Assembly (NCBI RefSeq): GCF_015326965.1
Contig: NZ_CP017659.1
Coordinates: 5,832,001-5,896,000, forward strand
Reading direction: 5' to 3'
Length of the DNA: 64,000 nucleotides
Source: Paenibacillus sp. JZ16
Lineage (GTDB): Bacteria; Bacillota; Bacilli; Paenibacillales; Paenibacillaceae
Made by a program: the position numbers and the translations under genes. The notes beneath the pieces were generated by a model. It ran no database searches, was not told where the DNA came from, and saw only the letters and a list, made by a program, of their open reading frames with translations. The first letter of the stretch is position 1; each line of letters starts with the position of its first letter. Below, piece by piece: positions 29,533 to 38,074 of this stretch.

Positions 29533-30384
29533 ATGTTTATTCACATGAAAGAACTTCAGTTCCGTGCCAAACCTGAGAAGCCGGATCCGGTATACGCGAG
29601 AAAGCTTCAAGAGGTGCTGGGTGGCCAGTATGGTGAAATGTCCGTCATGATGCAGTATCTCTTCCAAGGATTTAACTGCCGGGCAGACCGGAAGTATCGG
29701 GATATGCTGCTGGATATCGGGACCGAGGAGATTGGCCATGTCGAGATGTTGAGCACGATGATAGCCCAGCTTCTTGACGGCGCTCCTGCGGATCAAGTCG
29801 ATGAAGCGGCGAAGGACCCGATGATTGCCGCCGCACTCGGAGGCATGAATCCTCAGCATGCAATCGTATCGGGACTCGGGGCAACCCCGACGGACAGCAA
29901 CGGATATCCATGGAACAGTAAGTACATCATAGCGAGCGGGAATCTGCTGGCTGACTTCCGTGCAAATCTGAATGCCGAATCGCAAGGTCTGCTTCAGGTC
30001 GTCCGTTTGTATGAGCAGACGACGGATCCTGGCGTTCGGGACATGCTGTCCTTCATGATAGCCCGTGATATCATGCACCAGAACCAGTGGCTGGCCGCGA
30101 TTGAAGAGATCGAGGCCATTGAAGGTCCAATTGCTCCTGCTTCGTTTCCGCGCGAACGCAGCGTAGAAGAAGCTACACGCCAATTCATGAATTTCTCGGT
30201 TGGGGAGGAGAGCAGTGCGGGACGCTGGGCGAACGGACCGCTGCCGGACGGTACCGGCGATTTCGAATATGTGGCTAATCCGACAGCCTACGGCGACGCA
30301 CCCGTATTAAATCCTCCGGCAAAACACCAGCATTCTACGCTTGGCACAGGTCCATATGTGGTGAATGAAGGATTTGAAAAGTAA
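29533..30384 (+). CDS. manganese (non-haem) catalase
   Basis: A protein of 283 residues with 'LQEVLGGQYGEMSVMMQYLF', the metal-ligand helix 'DIGTEEIGHVEMLSTMI' and a later 'IARDIMHQNQWLAAIEEIE' that supplies the remaining Glu/His ligands. Mn catalases break hydrogen peroxide to water and oxygen; in Bacilli relatives (YdbD, CotJC) occur in the cytoplasm or spore coat. An ATG at 29506 is in frame, but GAGGAGG sits nine bases before ATG 29533. Confidence 0.95.
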   Translation: MFIHMKELQFRAKPEKPDPVYARKLQEVLGGQYGEMSVMMQYLFQGFNCRADRKYRDMLLDIGTEEIGHVEMLSTMIAQLLDGAPADQVDEAAKDPMIAAALGGMNPQHAIVSGLGATPTDSNGYPWNSKYIIASGNLLADFRANLNAESQGLLQVVRLYEQTTDPGVRDMLSFMIARDIMHQNQWLAAIEEIEAIEGPIAPASFPRERSVEEATRQFMNFSVGEESSAGRWANGPLPDGTGDFEYVANPTAYGDAPVLNPPAKHQHSTLGTGPYVVNEGFEK

Positions 30385-30385
30385 T

Positions 30386-30409
30386 GTTTAATTGTTTACG
30401 GATGGGTTA
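30386..30409 (+). promoter_or_regulatory. sigma-B-like promoter of KGG protein gene
   Basis: GTTTAA, 12 bases, GGGTTA. It resembles the element before the catalase gene and overlaps the space just after the catalase stop, so the small stress gene may have its own start. Confidence 0.4.
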
Positions 30410-30456
30410 AATACATGACATAGCAGCAACAAAAAACAACTTAGGAGTGATGAACA

Positions 30457-30666
30457 ATGGCTAACAACAACGGCAACAAAATGAGCAGAGAAGAAGCGGG
30501 ACGCAAAGGCGGCGAAGCAACGGCCAAGAATCACGACAAGGAGTTTTATCAGGAAATCGGCCGTAAAGGCGGCGAAGCCACATCAGAGTCCCATGATAAG
30601 GAATTCTATGAGGAAATTGGCCGCAAGGGCGGAGAATCCCGCGGCAATCAAAACAATAACGATTAA
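30457..30666 (+). CDS. KGG-repeat stress protein (GsiB/Con-10 type)
   Basis: A hydrophilic protein of 69 residues built from three repeats of about 22 residues containing 'GRKGGEAT' and 'HDKEFYQEIG'. KGG-repeat proteins such as GsiB are induced by general stress and desiccation and may protect proteins or membranes. TTAGGAGTG precedes the ATG. It follows manganese catalase on the same strand, consistent with a stress pair. Confidence 0.92.
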   Translation: MANNNGNKMSREEAGRKGGEATAKNHDKEFYQEIGRKGGEATSESHDKEFYEEIGRKGGESRGNQNNND

Positions 30667-30701
30667 ATGTAATCTACAAATCAAAAAATAGCAAGCTTAA
30701 A

Positions 30702-30750
30702 AAAGCAGCGGCGGTTCCGGTTAAACGGAATCCGTCGCTGCTTTATTTTT
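30702..30750. terminator. bidirectional terminator between KGG and HxlR genes
   Basis: AAAGCAGCGGCGGTTCCG pairs with CGGAATCCGTCGCTGCTTT (one mismatch), with T-rich flanks on both strands. It serves the convergent KGG and HxlR genes. Confidence 0.88.
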
Positions 30751-30805
30751 GTGCTGATCGCTGGTTCCAAGCACGGTTGCAAAGATACATCAAGCCAACT
30801 TGAAG

Positions 30806-31144
30806 TCAAGTCCACCGCGCCGCCCACAGCTTCATTTCCTTGCAGATGACATGCAGGTCCATGCCTTTCGGCGTCAGCGTGTATTCCACCGTAACCGGAA
30901 CGGTAGGGAATACTTCGCGTTCAAGAACGCCCTGCTCTTCCAGATGGCGGAGCGTCGTGGTCAGTGCCCGCGGGCTGACATTCGGGATTTGCCGCTGCAG
31001 CTCGCCAAAACGCTTCGTGCCGCCAAAGAGCTCGCGGATGACGAGAAATGCCCATTTTCCGCCTAAGACCAACAGTGTTTTTTCGATATTACATTCGATA
31101 TGTTCTGGTGTTTTCGGTATGTAACTGCTCGATTTATTTCCCAT
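30806..31144 (-). CDS. HxlR-family regulator, probably redox-responsive
   Basis: A protein of 112 residues with the winged-helix of the HxlR family ('LGGKWAFLVIRELFGGTKRFGEL', 'SPRALTTTLRHLEEQGVLER'). It has a cysteine just before the first helix ('HIECNIEKTL') and one near the C-terminus ('HVICKEM'), positions like those used for thiol sensing in YodB and HypR. It is divergent from an aldo/keto reductase, the usual gene pair for quinone or aldehyde stress. Confidence 0.9.
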   Translation of the reverse strand: MGNKSSSYIPKTPEHIECNIEKTLLVLGGKWAFLVIRELFGGTKRFGELQRQIPNVSPRALTTTLRHLEEQGVLEREVFPTVPVTVEYTLTPKGMDLHVICKEMKLWAARWT

Positions 31145-31175
31145 ATGGGTAGGCTCCTTCCAGTATTCTATTAAC

Positions 31176-31253
31176 TATACTCAAGTATATCAACTATCCT
31201 CTCTATAATATAGTGAAGAACATTTCACTTCTTCCCTGAGAGTAGGAACTACT
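31176..31253. promoter_or_regulatory. HxlR/AKR intergenic dyads and promoter
   Basis: TATACTCAAGTATA (31176-31189) and AGTAGGAACTACT (31241-31253) are two dyads with TACT/AGTA arms, as in the YodB operator. A -10 TATAAT (31204-31209) lies between them on the + strand. Binding by the HxlR protein at either would cover the aldo/keto reductase promoter. Confidence 0.55.
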
Positions 31254-31304
31254 TTAGAATAGAAAATGCAGCATCCAAGTTATTCGATTGAAGGAGGAAT
31301 TGCC

Positions 31305-32243
31305 ATGAAATACAGAAGATTAGGACGCACAGGTCTCAAGGTTAGTGAGATCAGCTTGGGAAGCTGGCTTACATACGGTGGTTATGTGGAACGCGAGAAC
31401 GCGGTAAACGCAATTAAAACGGCTTATGATCTGGGCATTAACTTTTTTGATACGGCGAATGTATATGAAAAAGGTGCAGCCGAAGTGTTGGTTGGCGAAA
31501 CCCTGAAAGCGTATCCGCGCGAGTCTTACGTGCTGGCGACCAAGGCATTTTGGCCCATGGGCGATGGCCCGAACGATCGCGGCTTGTCCCGTAAGCATAT
31601 TATGGAGCAGGCGCATGCCAGCTTGAAGCGGCTTAACCATGATTACGTGGATATTTTCTATTGCCATCGACATGACCCGGAAACGCCGCTTGACGAGACG
31701 CTCCGCGCGATCGACGACCTTGTTCGCCAGGGCAAGGTGCTTTATGTCGGCGTCAGCGAGTGGCAGGCATCGCAAATCGCGGAGGCATTGACGGTAGCGG
31801 ATCGTTACCTGCTCGACCGCATCGTGGTCAATCAACCCATCTACAATATGTTTGAACGTTATATTGAAAAGGAAATCATTCCGCTCAGCGAGCGTTCCGG
31901 CATTGGGCAGGTCGTATTTTCCCCGCTGGCGCAAGGCTTGCTAACAGGCAAGTATACTTCGGCTTCCGATATTCCTGAGGGCAGCCGTGCCGCGAAGCTG
32001 GAGTGGATGCGCAAAGGCATTACTGAGGAGAAAATCGCGAAGGTTCGCGAGCTGGAGAAGATTGCGGGTGAGCTTGAAGTGTCGGTGGGCAATCTGGCGC
32101 TTGCCTGGATTCTGCGCCAGCCGAACGTAGCCAGTGCGCTTGTCGGCGCAAGTCGTCCGGAGCAGGTAACCGAGAACGTGAAGGCATCCGGCATTGAGCT
32201 CAGCGATGATGTTCAAACTCGTATTGAAGAGATTTTGAAATAG
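31305..32243 (+). CDS. aldo/keto reductase (potassium-channel beta-like)
   Basis: A protein of 312 residues, TIM barrel with 'RRLGRTGLKVSEISLGSW', catalytic tetrad parts 'FFDTANVYEKGAAE' (Asp, Tyr) and 'VLATKAFW' (Lys), 'DIFYCHRHDPETP' (His). The NADPH site 'ALVGASRPEQVTENV' is near the end. It probably reduces reactive aldehydes. The upstream ATG 31266 is unlikely; AAGGAGG precedes 31305. Confidence 0.94.
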   Translation: MKYRRLGRTGLKVSEISLGSWLTYGGYVERENAVNAIKTAYDLGINFFDTANVYEKGAAEVLVGETLKAYPRESYVLATKAFWPMGDGPNDRGLSRKHIMEQAHASLKRLNHDYVDIFYCHRHDPETPLDETLRAIDDLVRQGKVLYVGVSEWQASQIAEALTVADRYLLDRIVVNQPIYNMFERYIEKEIIPLSERSGIGQVVFSPLAQGLLTGKYTSASDIPEGSRAAKLEWMRKGITEEKIAKVRELEKIAGELEVSVGNLALAWILRQPNVASALVGASRPEQVTENVKASGIELSDDVQTRIEEILK

Positions 32244-32307
32244 GGAAGTAGTTCAAGGGTAATCTAAGCTTCAGTGCCGTCTAAATAATAGTTTCTAAAT
32301 CAAGATG

Positions 32308-32353
32308 AAAAAACAGAGCTGCGCCAAAGGGGCAACCATCCCTAGCGCAGCTC
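32308..32353 (-). terminator. terminator after second aldo/keto reductase
   Basis: GAGCTGCGC and GCGCAGCTC pair around a 20-base loop; on the - strand a T6 run follows the stem. Confidence 0.8.
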
Positions 32354-32374
32354 TTCGATTTGTAATAACGCTGT

Positions 32375-33349
32375 TTACCCCAGTCGATAAGTCGCGAACG
32401 GCTTGGCATAAACAAAGTCGTCGCTGATTTCATCCAGGCTGGAGCCTAGTGCCTCATCGATCTCAATCTCCAGGCTCTTCAAGTTATCGTCCAGCTGCTC
32501 GGTTTTCGTAGCTCCGACAATGACAGTGGAGACAGCAGGACGATTCATCAGCCAGGCCAGGGATAGGGCGCTTGGAGAATGACCATGCTCTGCAGCCAAC
32601 TGGCTGACCTGCTGCCCAAGCTTCAGATTGCGATCTTCCAGGAAGCGATTGAAGTTCGGGTCCGTTTCCGCACGGGAGCCGGAAGGCGTGCTGGCGCCTT
32701 GACCGTATTTACCGGTGAGAATGCCCCCGGCCAGCGGGAAATACGGGATGATGCCAACGCCCTGATCGAGGCAGAGGGGAACAAGCTCCAGTTCCGGCGT
32801 ACGGTCGGCAAGGGAATAACTCGTTTGGGTGGATACATACCGGGCGTATCCGCGAAGCTCGCTGATCCCGAGCGCCTTCATAATTTCCCAGGCGGCATAG
32901 TTGGAAGCGCCGATATATCGGACCTTGCCCGACGATACCATATCATCCAGCGTGCGTAAGGTTTCCTCGAGGGGAGTATGCGGATCAAACGTATGAATCT
33001 GATACAGGTCCACATAATCGGTTTTTAGCCGCTTTAAGCTGTCCTCCAGTTCTTGCTGCAGATGATAGCGGGAAGAACCGCGTTCGTTCGGCCCTTGGCC
33101 ACTTACGAGCCCGGCTTTCGTGGCTAATACGACGTTATGGCGTTTGCCGGCGAGCGCCTCTCCGATGATGCGCTCGGATTCCGAGCCTGCATAAATATTA
33201 GCGGTATCGATGAAATTGATGCCATGGTCCAGTGCATGGTCAATGATGCGGGTGGATGTCCCTTGATCAGCCCTTTTGCCAAAAGCGTTCGTGCCCAGAC
33301 CGAGCTGCGAAACCTTCAGTCCGCTGTTGCCAAGACGGCGGTAGTTCAT
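32375..33349 (-). CDS. aldo/keto reductase
   Basis: A protein of 324 residues: 'MNYRRLGNSGLKVSQLGLGTNAFG' core motif 'GLKVSQLGLG', 'FIDTANIYAGSESE', 'VVLATKAG', 'DLYQIHTFDPHTP' and the cofactor loop 'VIVGATKTEQLDDNL'. It is a paralogue of the reductase on the opposite strand, facing it across a terminator. Substrate unknown. Confidence 0.94.
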   Translation of the reverse strand: MNYRRLGNSGLKVSQLGLGTNAFGKRADQGTSTRIIDHALDHGINFIDTANIYAGSESERIIGEALAGKRHNVVLATKAGLVSGQGPNERGSSRYHLQQELEDSLKRLKTDYVDLYQIHTFDPHTPLEETLRTLDDMVSSGKVRYIGASNYAAWEIMKALGISELRGYARYVSTQTSYSLADRTPELELVPLCLDQGVGIIPYFPLAGGILTGKYGQGASTPSGSRAETDPNFNRFLEDRNLKLGQQVSQLAAEHGHSPSALSLAWLMNRPAVSTVIVGATKTEQLDDNLKSLEIEIDEALGSSLDEISDDFVYAKPFATYRLG

Positions 33350-33486
33350 CTTGATCCACTCCTTTATGTATTGATTTTCCTATAGTATAAACATGATTCC
33401 GGAACCGCTTCAAATGGATCGAACGCAACAGAATGATATAGATGTAAGATATTACATCTTTTTTCGACAATATCTAAAAAAAGTGA

Positions 33487-33515
33487 TTAACTTCCATACC
33501 ACCAAATGGTAATAT
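33487..33515 (+). promoter_or_regulatory. sigma-A-like promoter of small membrane protein
   Basis: TTAACT, 17 bases, TAATAT. The spacer contains the dyad TACC/GGTA. Just upstream (33448-33472) AGATGTAA/TTACATCT with a T6 run forms a hairpin of unknown purpose. Confidence 0.45.
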
Positions 33516-33622
33516 AGTCTTAGGAGAAAAGATTCGGATTGGACAATGAGAGATACTACATAAGAACTACTTCGGATGTTGGAGTACGACTTCTTTTTTC
33601 ACTAATCTTTGGAGTGTGAATC

Positions 33623-33937
33623 ATGAAGATTTATCTGAAAAATGATGCTGGGGTAACTAAACAAGTAAAGGTAGGCTTTAGCTGGACGACACTATTCTTT
33701 GCCTTCTTCCCGGCCTTGTTTCGAGGCGATCTGAAGTGGGCAGTTATTATGTTTATTATTTCTGCCGTCGTCGGTCCATTTACGTTGGGAATCGGGGCTT
33801 GGATTAGCGGAATCATATTCTCATTCGTGTATAACAAGATTTATATTAAAGAACTGTTGGAAAAGGGTTATCGTCCTGCAACCGAAGAAGCAAGAGCAGT
33901 GCTTGAGAATAACCAAATTATTGCGAGAGTAGCATAG
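33623..33937 (+). CDS. small membrane protein (DUF2628-like)
   Basis: A protein of 104 residues with 'VGFSWTTLFFAFFPALFRGD', two hydrophobic segments (about 20-45 and 50-75) and a C-terminal charged tail 'LLEKGYRPATEEARAVL'. The 'GFSWTxLFFxxxPALFRGDxKW' pattern is common in small Firmicute inner-membrane proteins of unknown role. Single gene with its own promoter and terminator. Confidence 0.8.
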   Translation: MKIYLKNDAGVTKQVKVGFSWTTLFFAFFPALFRGDLKWAVIMFIISAVVGPFTLGIGAWISGIIFSFVYNKIYIKELLEKGYRPATEEARAVLENNQIIARVA

Positions 33938-33950
33938 TTCGATTTCATGC

Positions 33951-33999
33951 GTAAAGCCTGGAACCTGAGTGAATCTTTCATTCAAGCTCCAGGCTTTAC
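33951..33999 (+). terminator. hairpin after small membrane protein gene
   Basis: GTAAAGCCTGGA and TCCAGGCTTTAC pair perfectly; the T tract after it is weak. Confidence 0.72.
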
Positions 34000-34136
34000 T
34001 ATGTTATATCTTATAGCCTAATCGAAAGCGGTATGTACGCAAATACTAAAGGTCGTGTGAATGCCTTAGGACTCCTTGCGATAGGCTCAATATTACGATA
34101 GGATAGTTACGAACCATTTGGAAGGGGGATTATCAT

Positions 34137-34601
34137 ATGAATGAAGCGATTTTTAACCAATTGGATTTTGCCAGAGGCGGGACCTTAAAGTCGGTGGAAA
34201 ATGTAACGGAGCAGGAGGCTGATATCATCCCGGAAGGATTTGCGAACAGCATTCGCTGGAACCTGGGACATATCTACACCGTGCATGAGCAGTTCGCTTT
34301 TGCGACTGCGGGCGAGCAGCCCCGACTTCCGGAAGGATTCGAGGCGTGGTTTGCAACCGGAACCAAACCGGCCGATTGGACGTCGAAGCCGCCTGCGATT
34401 TCCGAACTGGTAGAGCTTTTGCAGGAGCAAACGACCCGAATTCGTGAAACCTTCTCGAATCGCCTCGACCAGGCTTCAGCTCATCCGCTGACCATCGGTC
34501 CCCTGACGTTCCAAACCGTGGGGGAATTTCTAGTGTTCAGCTTGTATCATGAAGGGATGCACACGCAGACGATTAAGGCATACAGAAAATTAATAAAGTA
34601 A
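34137..34601 (+). CDS. DinB-family protein
   Basis: A protein of 154 residues, a four-helix bundle with three spaced histidines for metal binding ('NLGHIYTVHEQFAF', 'SLYHEGMHTQTIKAY'). DinB-like enzymes include bacillithiol and mycothiol transferases that handle thiol conjugates. GGAAGGGGG precedes the ATG. Confidence 0.88.
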   Translation: MNEAIFNQLDFARGGTLKSVENVTEQEADIIPEGFANSIRWNLGHIYTVHEQFAFATAGEQPRLPEGFEAWFATGTKPADWTSKPPAISELVELLQEQTTRIRETFSNRLDQASAHPLTIGPLTFQTVGEFLVFSLYHEGMHTQTIKAYRKLIK

Positions 34602-34612
34602 CGATGAAAACG

Positions 34613-34659
34613 AAGCGATAGAAGAGTGCCCTCGCGCATCCCTTCTATCGCTTTTGTTT
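34613..34659 (+). terminator. terminator after DinB gene
   Basis: AAGCGATAGAAG pairs with CTTCTATCGCTT, followed by TTGTTTG. Confidence 0.85.
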
Positions 34660-34729
34660 GTCGCTGCGGTGATCGATCCTTATAATGGAATCAGGCACAG
34701 ATGGGGATCATCGATTGGAGGATGTAATT

Positions 34730-35239
34730 ATGGCGATTGAAATCGAACGCAAATACCTATTGGAGGCTTATCCGGAAGACTTGATATCGGAAGGAAGCAT
34801 CGTGGTCGAGAAGGAGCAGTTCATCGAGCAGACGTATTTGGCGCTGGATGGGGATCAGGAGCTTCGTGTCCGCAAAATAACGGATCTGACATCGGGACAG
34901 GTTGAATTCACCCATACGTTCAAAAAAGGGTGGGGAATTGCCAGGGAGGAAGTAGAGTTCGCCATTTCCGAAGGACTCTATGACCAAGTGGTGAAGGCGC
35001 ATGGCGCGATTCCGCTGACCAAGAGACGGGTTACCGCCCGCTTAGGGAACACGATCATCGAAATCGACGATTATGCGCAGATTCAATTGCTGGTGCTGGA
35101 GGTAGAGTTTCCTTCCATAGAAGCTGCAGACGGCTTTGTACCGCCGGCGTGGTTTGGACAGGATATCAGCACGGAGAAACAATACAGCAACAAGAAGGTA
35201 TGGCGGGAACTGCAGCAGCAAGCTGGCAGGGAATCGTAG
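34730..35239 (+). CDS. CYTH-domain phosphohydrolase/triphosphatase
   Basis: A protein of 169 residues starting 'MAIEIERKYLLEA', the ExExK signature of CYTH tunnel enzymes that act on triphosphates or inorganic polyphosphate with metal ions. Further conserved acids and bases ('ELRVRKI', 'EIDDYAQIQLLVLEVEF') line the tunnel. ATG 34730 follows TGGAGG, so the in-frame upstream ATG 34685 is not used. Confidence 0.93.
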   Translation: MAIEIERKYLLEAYPEDLISEGSIVVEKEQFIEQTYLALDGDQELRVRKITDLTSGQVEFTHTFKKGWGIAREEVEFAISEGLYDQVVKAHGAIPLTKRRVTARLGNTIIEIDDYAQIQLLVLEVEFPSIEAADGFVPPAWFGQDISTEKQYSNKKVWRELQQQAGRES

Positions 35240-35282
35240 CAGAAACCAAGCCCCTGAAATCGGCCCCTAGTAAGGTTCAATA

Positions 35283-35322
35283 AAAAACTGCCGGGCACTA
35301 AGCCCGGCAGTTTTGTTTGTCC
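35283..35322. terminator. bidirectional terminator between CYTH and ATP-grasp genes
   Basis: AAAACTGCCGGGC pairs perfectly with GCCCGGCAGTTTT over a 5-base loop, with A and T runs on the two sides. Confidence 0.92.
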
Positions 35323-35340
35323 GAGAAGGGTGTATCCTTA

Positions 35341-36096
35341 TTATTTCGTGCGCCCATAATGCTTTCCGTAAGAGAGAACCTTATGGTACAGACTCCGATC
35401 CTTTAACGTTTTGAGCGGATAAATTTGCGGTCTGGTGTTCACCTCGAGAATCCATGGTCTGCCATTGGAATCCACAGCTACATCGAGTCCCAGCTCTTTG
35501 AAACCGCGATAATGGCGGTCGAAGTTTTTGCCAACGGCCACGCCAAGTCCTTTGAGCTCGGACTCCAGCTGCTGGGTGAAGGCCGAGTTGAAATTGGTGC
35601 CGCTCATCGTTTTGCGGAACGTTCCAATGGTGCCGCCTTGATTATAATTGGTTGCGACTTTGTTAGGGTTGCCGACTTTGGTGAATAAGGCGGTGCTCAC
35701 CCAGGCTCCCTGCTTAGTCTTCTGGACCATCACCCGGATATCGAATGGCTTGCCATTGCTTTTGGCCAAACGAATTCCTTTTTGCAGCAGGTAGGGTCTG
35801 CTCCCGGCAAAGCGGTTCAGATCACGGTACAATTGAGATGAGCTGGAGTACGACGTTTTCTTGGTATTCAGCTGGCTCTGGTAGCCCCCGTCCGTTTTGC
35901 GGATTCGGACGATGTTTACACCGCCTGAACCATCCGTAGGTTTGAAGAAAACCGTGGTGTAGTCCGCCAGCATAGCGTTCAGGTTTTTTTTGCTGAACGG
36001 CAATGTGTGCGGTACGTATTGTCTGAAATAAGAATCTTCGTTTAACCATTTCGTTTTCTTCCATTTGCTCTTGATGGTACTGCTTTTATATTTCAT
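35341..36096 (-). CDS. YheC/YheD-type ATP-grasp protein
   Basis: A protein of 251 residues with ATP-grasp features: 'FFKPTDGSGGVNIVRI', 'RPYLLQKGIRL', 'PFDIRVMVQKTKQGAWV' and 'LGLDVAVDSNGRPWILEVNTRPQ' (the metal-binding E and N). The family is the spore-coat-associated YheC/YheD group. A GTG at 36111 is in frame, but ATG 36096 fits GAGAGGTGAG better. It is about 100 residues shorter than YheD, lacking the usual N-terminal domain. Confidence 0.85.
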   Translation of the reverse strand: MKYKSSTIKSKWKKTKWLNEDSYFRQYVPHTLPFSKKNLNAMLADYTTVFFKPTDGSGGVNIVRIRKTDGGYQSQLNTKKTSYSSSSQLYRDLNRFAGSRPYLLQKGIRLAKSNGKPFDIRVMVQKTKQGAWVSTALFTKVGNPNKVATNYNQGGTIGTFRKTMSGTNFNSAFTQQLESELKGLGVAVGKNFDRHYRGFKELGLDVAVDSNGRPWILEVNTRPQIYPLKTLKDRSLYHKVLSYGKHYGRTK

Positions 36097-36309
36097 AGTT
36101 AAGAGGCTCACCTCTCTCTTTTTTGTTCAGCATATGCCGAAAAAGTAGAGCAAGCCTCCACGTTGGCCTTGAACCAAGCTATGTACTTGAAAGAATTTTT
36201 TTATCGAAAATAATAAGATGATAAATAAGACTGCTGCGACTGGATTGAACAGGGAAACATCATCTACTATAATCAAATAGATCTGATGAAAGAAGGAGAG
36301 AATTTCCAG

Positions 36310-36675
36310 GTGCGAAGCCCACTCATTGCTTACTGTCTTTCCAAGAAAGCTGCATCCGAAGACTATCCGTTCGGACCGCTTCCGATCGTCATGAAAGTCG
36401 GGGGCAAAATGTTTGCCCTGATTACCACAATCGCAGGAGAGAAGGTCAGCCATATATCCCTGAAATGCGATCCGGTGATCGCAGAGAATTTGCGTCAGCA
36501 GCATGACGCGGTGCAGCCCGGATATCATCTCAACAAGAAACATTGGAATACGGTTGCCGTGGACGGTTCCTTAACGGAAGCGGACCTGCACGATATGATT
36601 GATCATTCCTATGATTTGGTGCTCAAGAGCTTACCTAAAGCTCAGCGCGTTGCAATCGCTCAGCGGCTGGTCTGA
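36310..36675 (+). CDS. MmcQ/YjbR-family protein
   Basis: A protein of 121 residues with 'EDYPFGPLPIVMKVGGKMFAL', 'SLKCDPVIAENLRQQ', 'GYHLNKKHWNTV' and 'HSYDLVLKSLPKAQR', the full CyaY-like fold signature of MmcQ/YjbR. GTG 36310 is preferred because AAGGAGAG lies just before it; ATG 36286 would put the site inside the gene. Function unknown, though DNA binding has been proposed. Confidence 0.9.
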   Translation: MRSPLIAYCLSKKAASEDYPFGPLPIVMKVGGKMFALITTIAGEKVSHISLKCDPVIAENLRQQHDAVQPGYHLNKKHWNTVAVDGSLTEADLHDMIDHSYDLVLKSLPKAQRVAIAQRLV

Positions 36676-36691
36676 AGCCTGCTGAAATGAT

Positions 36692-36748
36692 TCATCGCCC
36701 TGTGGCAGAGTGGAGGCAGGAAAACATCCATTTGCCAGAGGGCGATGA
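36692..36748. terminator. hairpin between convergent MmcQ/YjbR and GH19 genes
   Basis: TCATCGCCCTGTGGCA pairs with TGCCAGAGGGCGATGA with one mismatch. There is no T run, so termination is weak or assisted. Confidence 0.6.
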
Positions 36749-36799
36749 TTAGAGGATACCATCAAACCTGTTCCAACCTATCCGCAGGAAGGTTTCGTA

Positions 36800-38074
36800 T
36801 CAGAATGGTCTCATTCCCAACGTATCTATTTTCTCTCCGGTAATATCAACGCCCATACGGCTTGTAATATCGCGGTAATGGCCGGCGCGCCGCTGCACCG
36901 GGCTGCCCTCGGTTTCACCGAGGTTGGCTTCCAGGCCGTTCAAGACCATTACGGTCGTACCGAAGCCGGGATCGCCAAGCCCTCTGAACTTCTCGAGCGG
37001 GGAAGGCTTCCATCTGCCAACCATGACGTCGTGGGCGGAAGGCTTCGGGTCTTGCGGCGTCATCCAGAACAGGATGGCGGTCATGTAGCCGATCTTACCG
37101 TCAGCGGCAACGATCTCCGGATGGTCCAGCAGCACGCTTTTGTCTCCATAGATGATGGAACTGAACAGGCCGTAGTTAAAGTTCCAGCTGAGCATGATCG
37201 GTCCCCGTCCATAATAGCGTTTGTCTGGTGTTCCGGGATACAGCTCAGCGCTGGCAGGATCGACGAAGGCGTCTTTATTAACGCCAGTCCGGCCGGCGAT
37301 GTTCTCGTTCCAGAACAAACCCCAACGGAGCGGTCCTCTCGGGGCGGTAGCCCAGCCTCCGCCCGTCTCGTGGGACAGATTGGCGAGGAAGGCTGCCAGT
37401 TCGCGCTTACGGTCCTTCTTGACCCCTTCCTTCAGGAAAGTGCCGCCATCAATGATAACGGTTTCAATCGTTTTGTTAAGGTTCTCAGACGAATGGAAGT
37501 CAGCTGAACGCACAACGAGTGTTTCAACGCGGGCGTCCTTGTCTAATCGGTAAATCTCCTGTGCGGAAGGAGTTCCTTGCCGCGTGCTGATCTTGATCTT
37601 AAGATTGGACACCTCCGCGACCGCGTTGATGAGATTATCGTATGAGAAATAGTCCGTCTGATCGGCTTTGTAGTATTCTTTGCCACTGGCGACTTTAAAC
37701 CATTCCGCCGAACCCAGCCGATAAGGGAACAACGCCTCGAAATCTTCCTCTGATAGCAGCGCTTTAACGGCTGCAATCACCTTCTCCGGAGTGTAATCCG
37801 GATCGAGGCCGTCCCAGTTCTGGTCGATCTCCTTGCGGCTAATCAGCCTATGCTCCCCGATCACCAGGGAATCGATTGGATTCTCCGTGATTTGTGCTGG
37901 AGCCGAGGTGCCGGATCTAGTACTGGCTGCCGAATGAGTGGAAGATGCATCGGCTTGGGGCGCTTCATCGGCTGCAAAGGCATGAAGCGGGGGCATGAGG
38001 AGGGCAGCGCCGAGCGCTGCAATCATACTTCGCTGGATCATCTTGCGAGATAACGGATATTTCCACACGGTCAT
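36800..38074 (-). CDS. secreted family 19 chitinase-like enzyme
   Basis: A protein of 424 residues with a signal peptide ending near 'LHAFAA'. The catalytic domain carries 'FLANLSHETGGGW' (catalytic E), 'YYGRGPIMLSWNFNYG' and 'DPGFGTTVMVLNGLE', all typical of GH19. It cuts chitin or related polymers. The second half of the usual GH19 domain is complete; the N-terminal 100 residues are extra and do not look like a known chitin-binding module. Of three close ATGs, 38074 has GAGGAGA at six bases. Confidence 0.9.
   Translation of the reverse strand: MTVWKYPLSRKMIQRSMIAALGAALLMPPLHAFAADEAPQADASSTHSAASTRSGTSAPAQITENPIDSLVIGEHRLISRKEIDQNWDGLDPDYTPEKVIAAVKALLSEEDFEALFPYRLGSAEWFKVASGKEYYKADQTDYFSYDNLINAVAEVSNLKIKISTRQGTPSAQEIYRLDKDARVETLVVRSADFHSSENLNKTIETVIIDGGTFLKEGVKKDRKRELAAFLANLSHETGGGWATAPRGPLRWGLFWNENIAGRTGVNKDAFVDPASAELYPGTPDKRYYGRGPIMLSWNFNYGLFSSIIYGDKSVLLDHPEIVAADGKIGYMTAILFWMTPQDPKPSAHDVMVGRWKPSPLEKFRGLGDPGFGTTVMVLNGLEANLGETEGSPVQRRAGHYRDITSRMGVDITGEKIDTLGMRPF

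Noticed and set aside
30457..30666. Short direct repeats as a CRISPR array
   Set aside because: They are in-frame KGG protein repeats without unique spacers.
33448..33472. Terminator or riboswitch ahead of the small membrane protein gene
   Set aside because: An 8-base stem with T6 is present, but no gene lies upstream on that strand and no riboswitch core was recognised.
36127..36543. Open frame of 138 codons on the - strand
   Set aside because: It overlaps the clear MmcQ/YjbR gene on the other strand.
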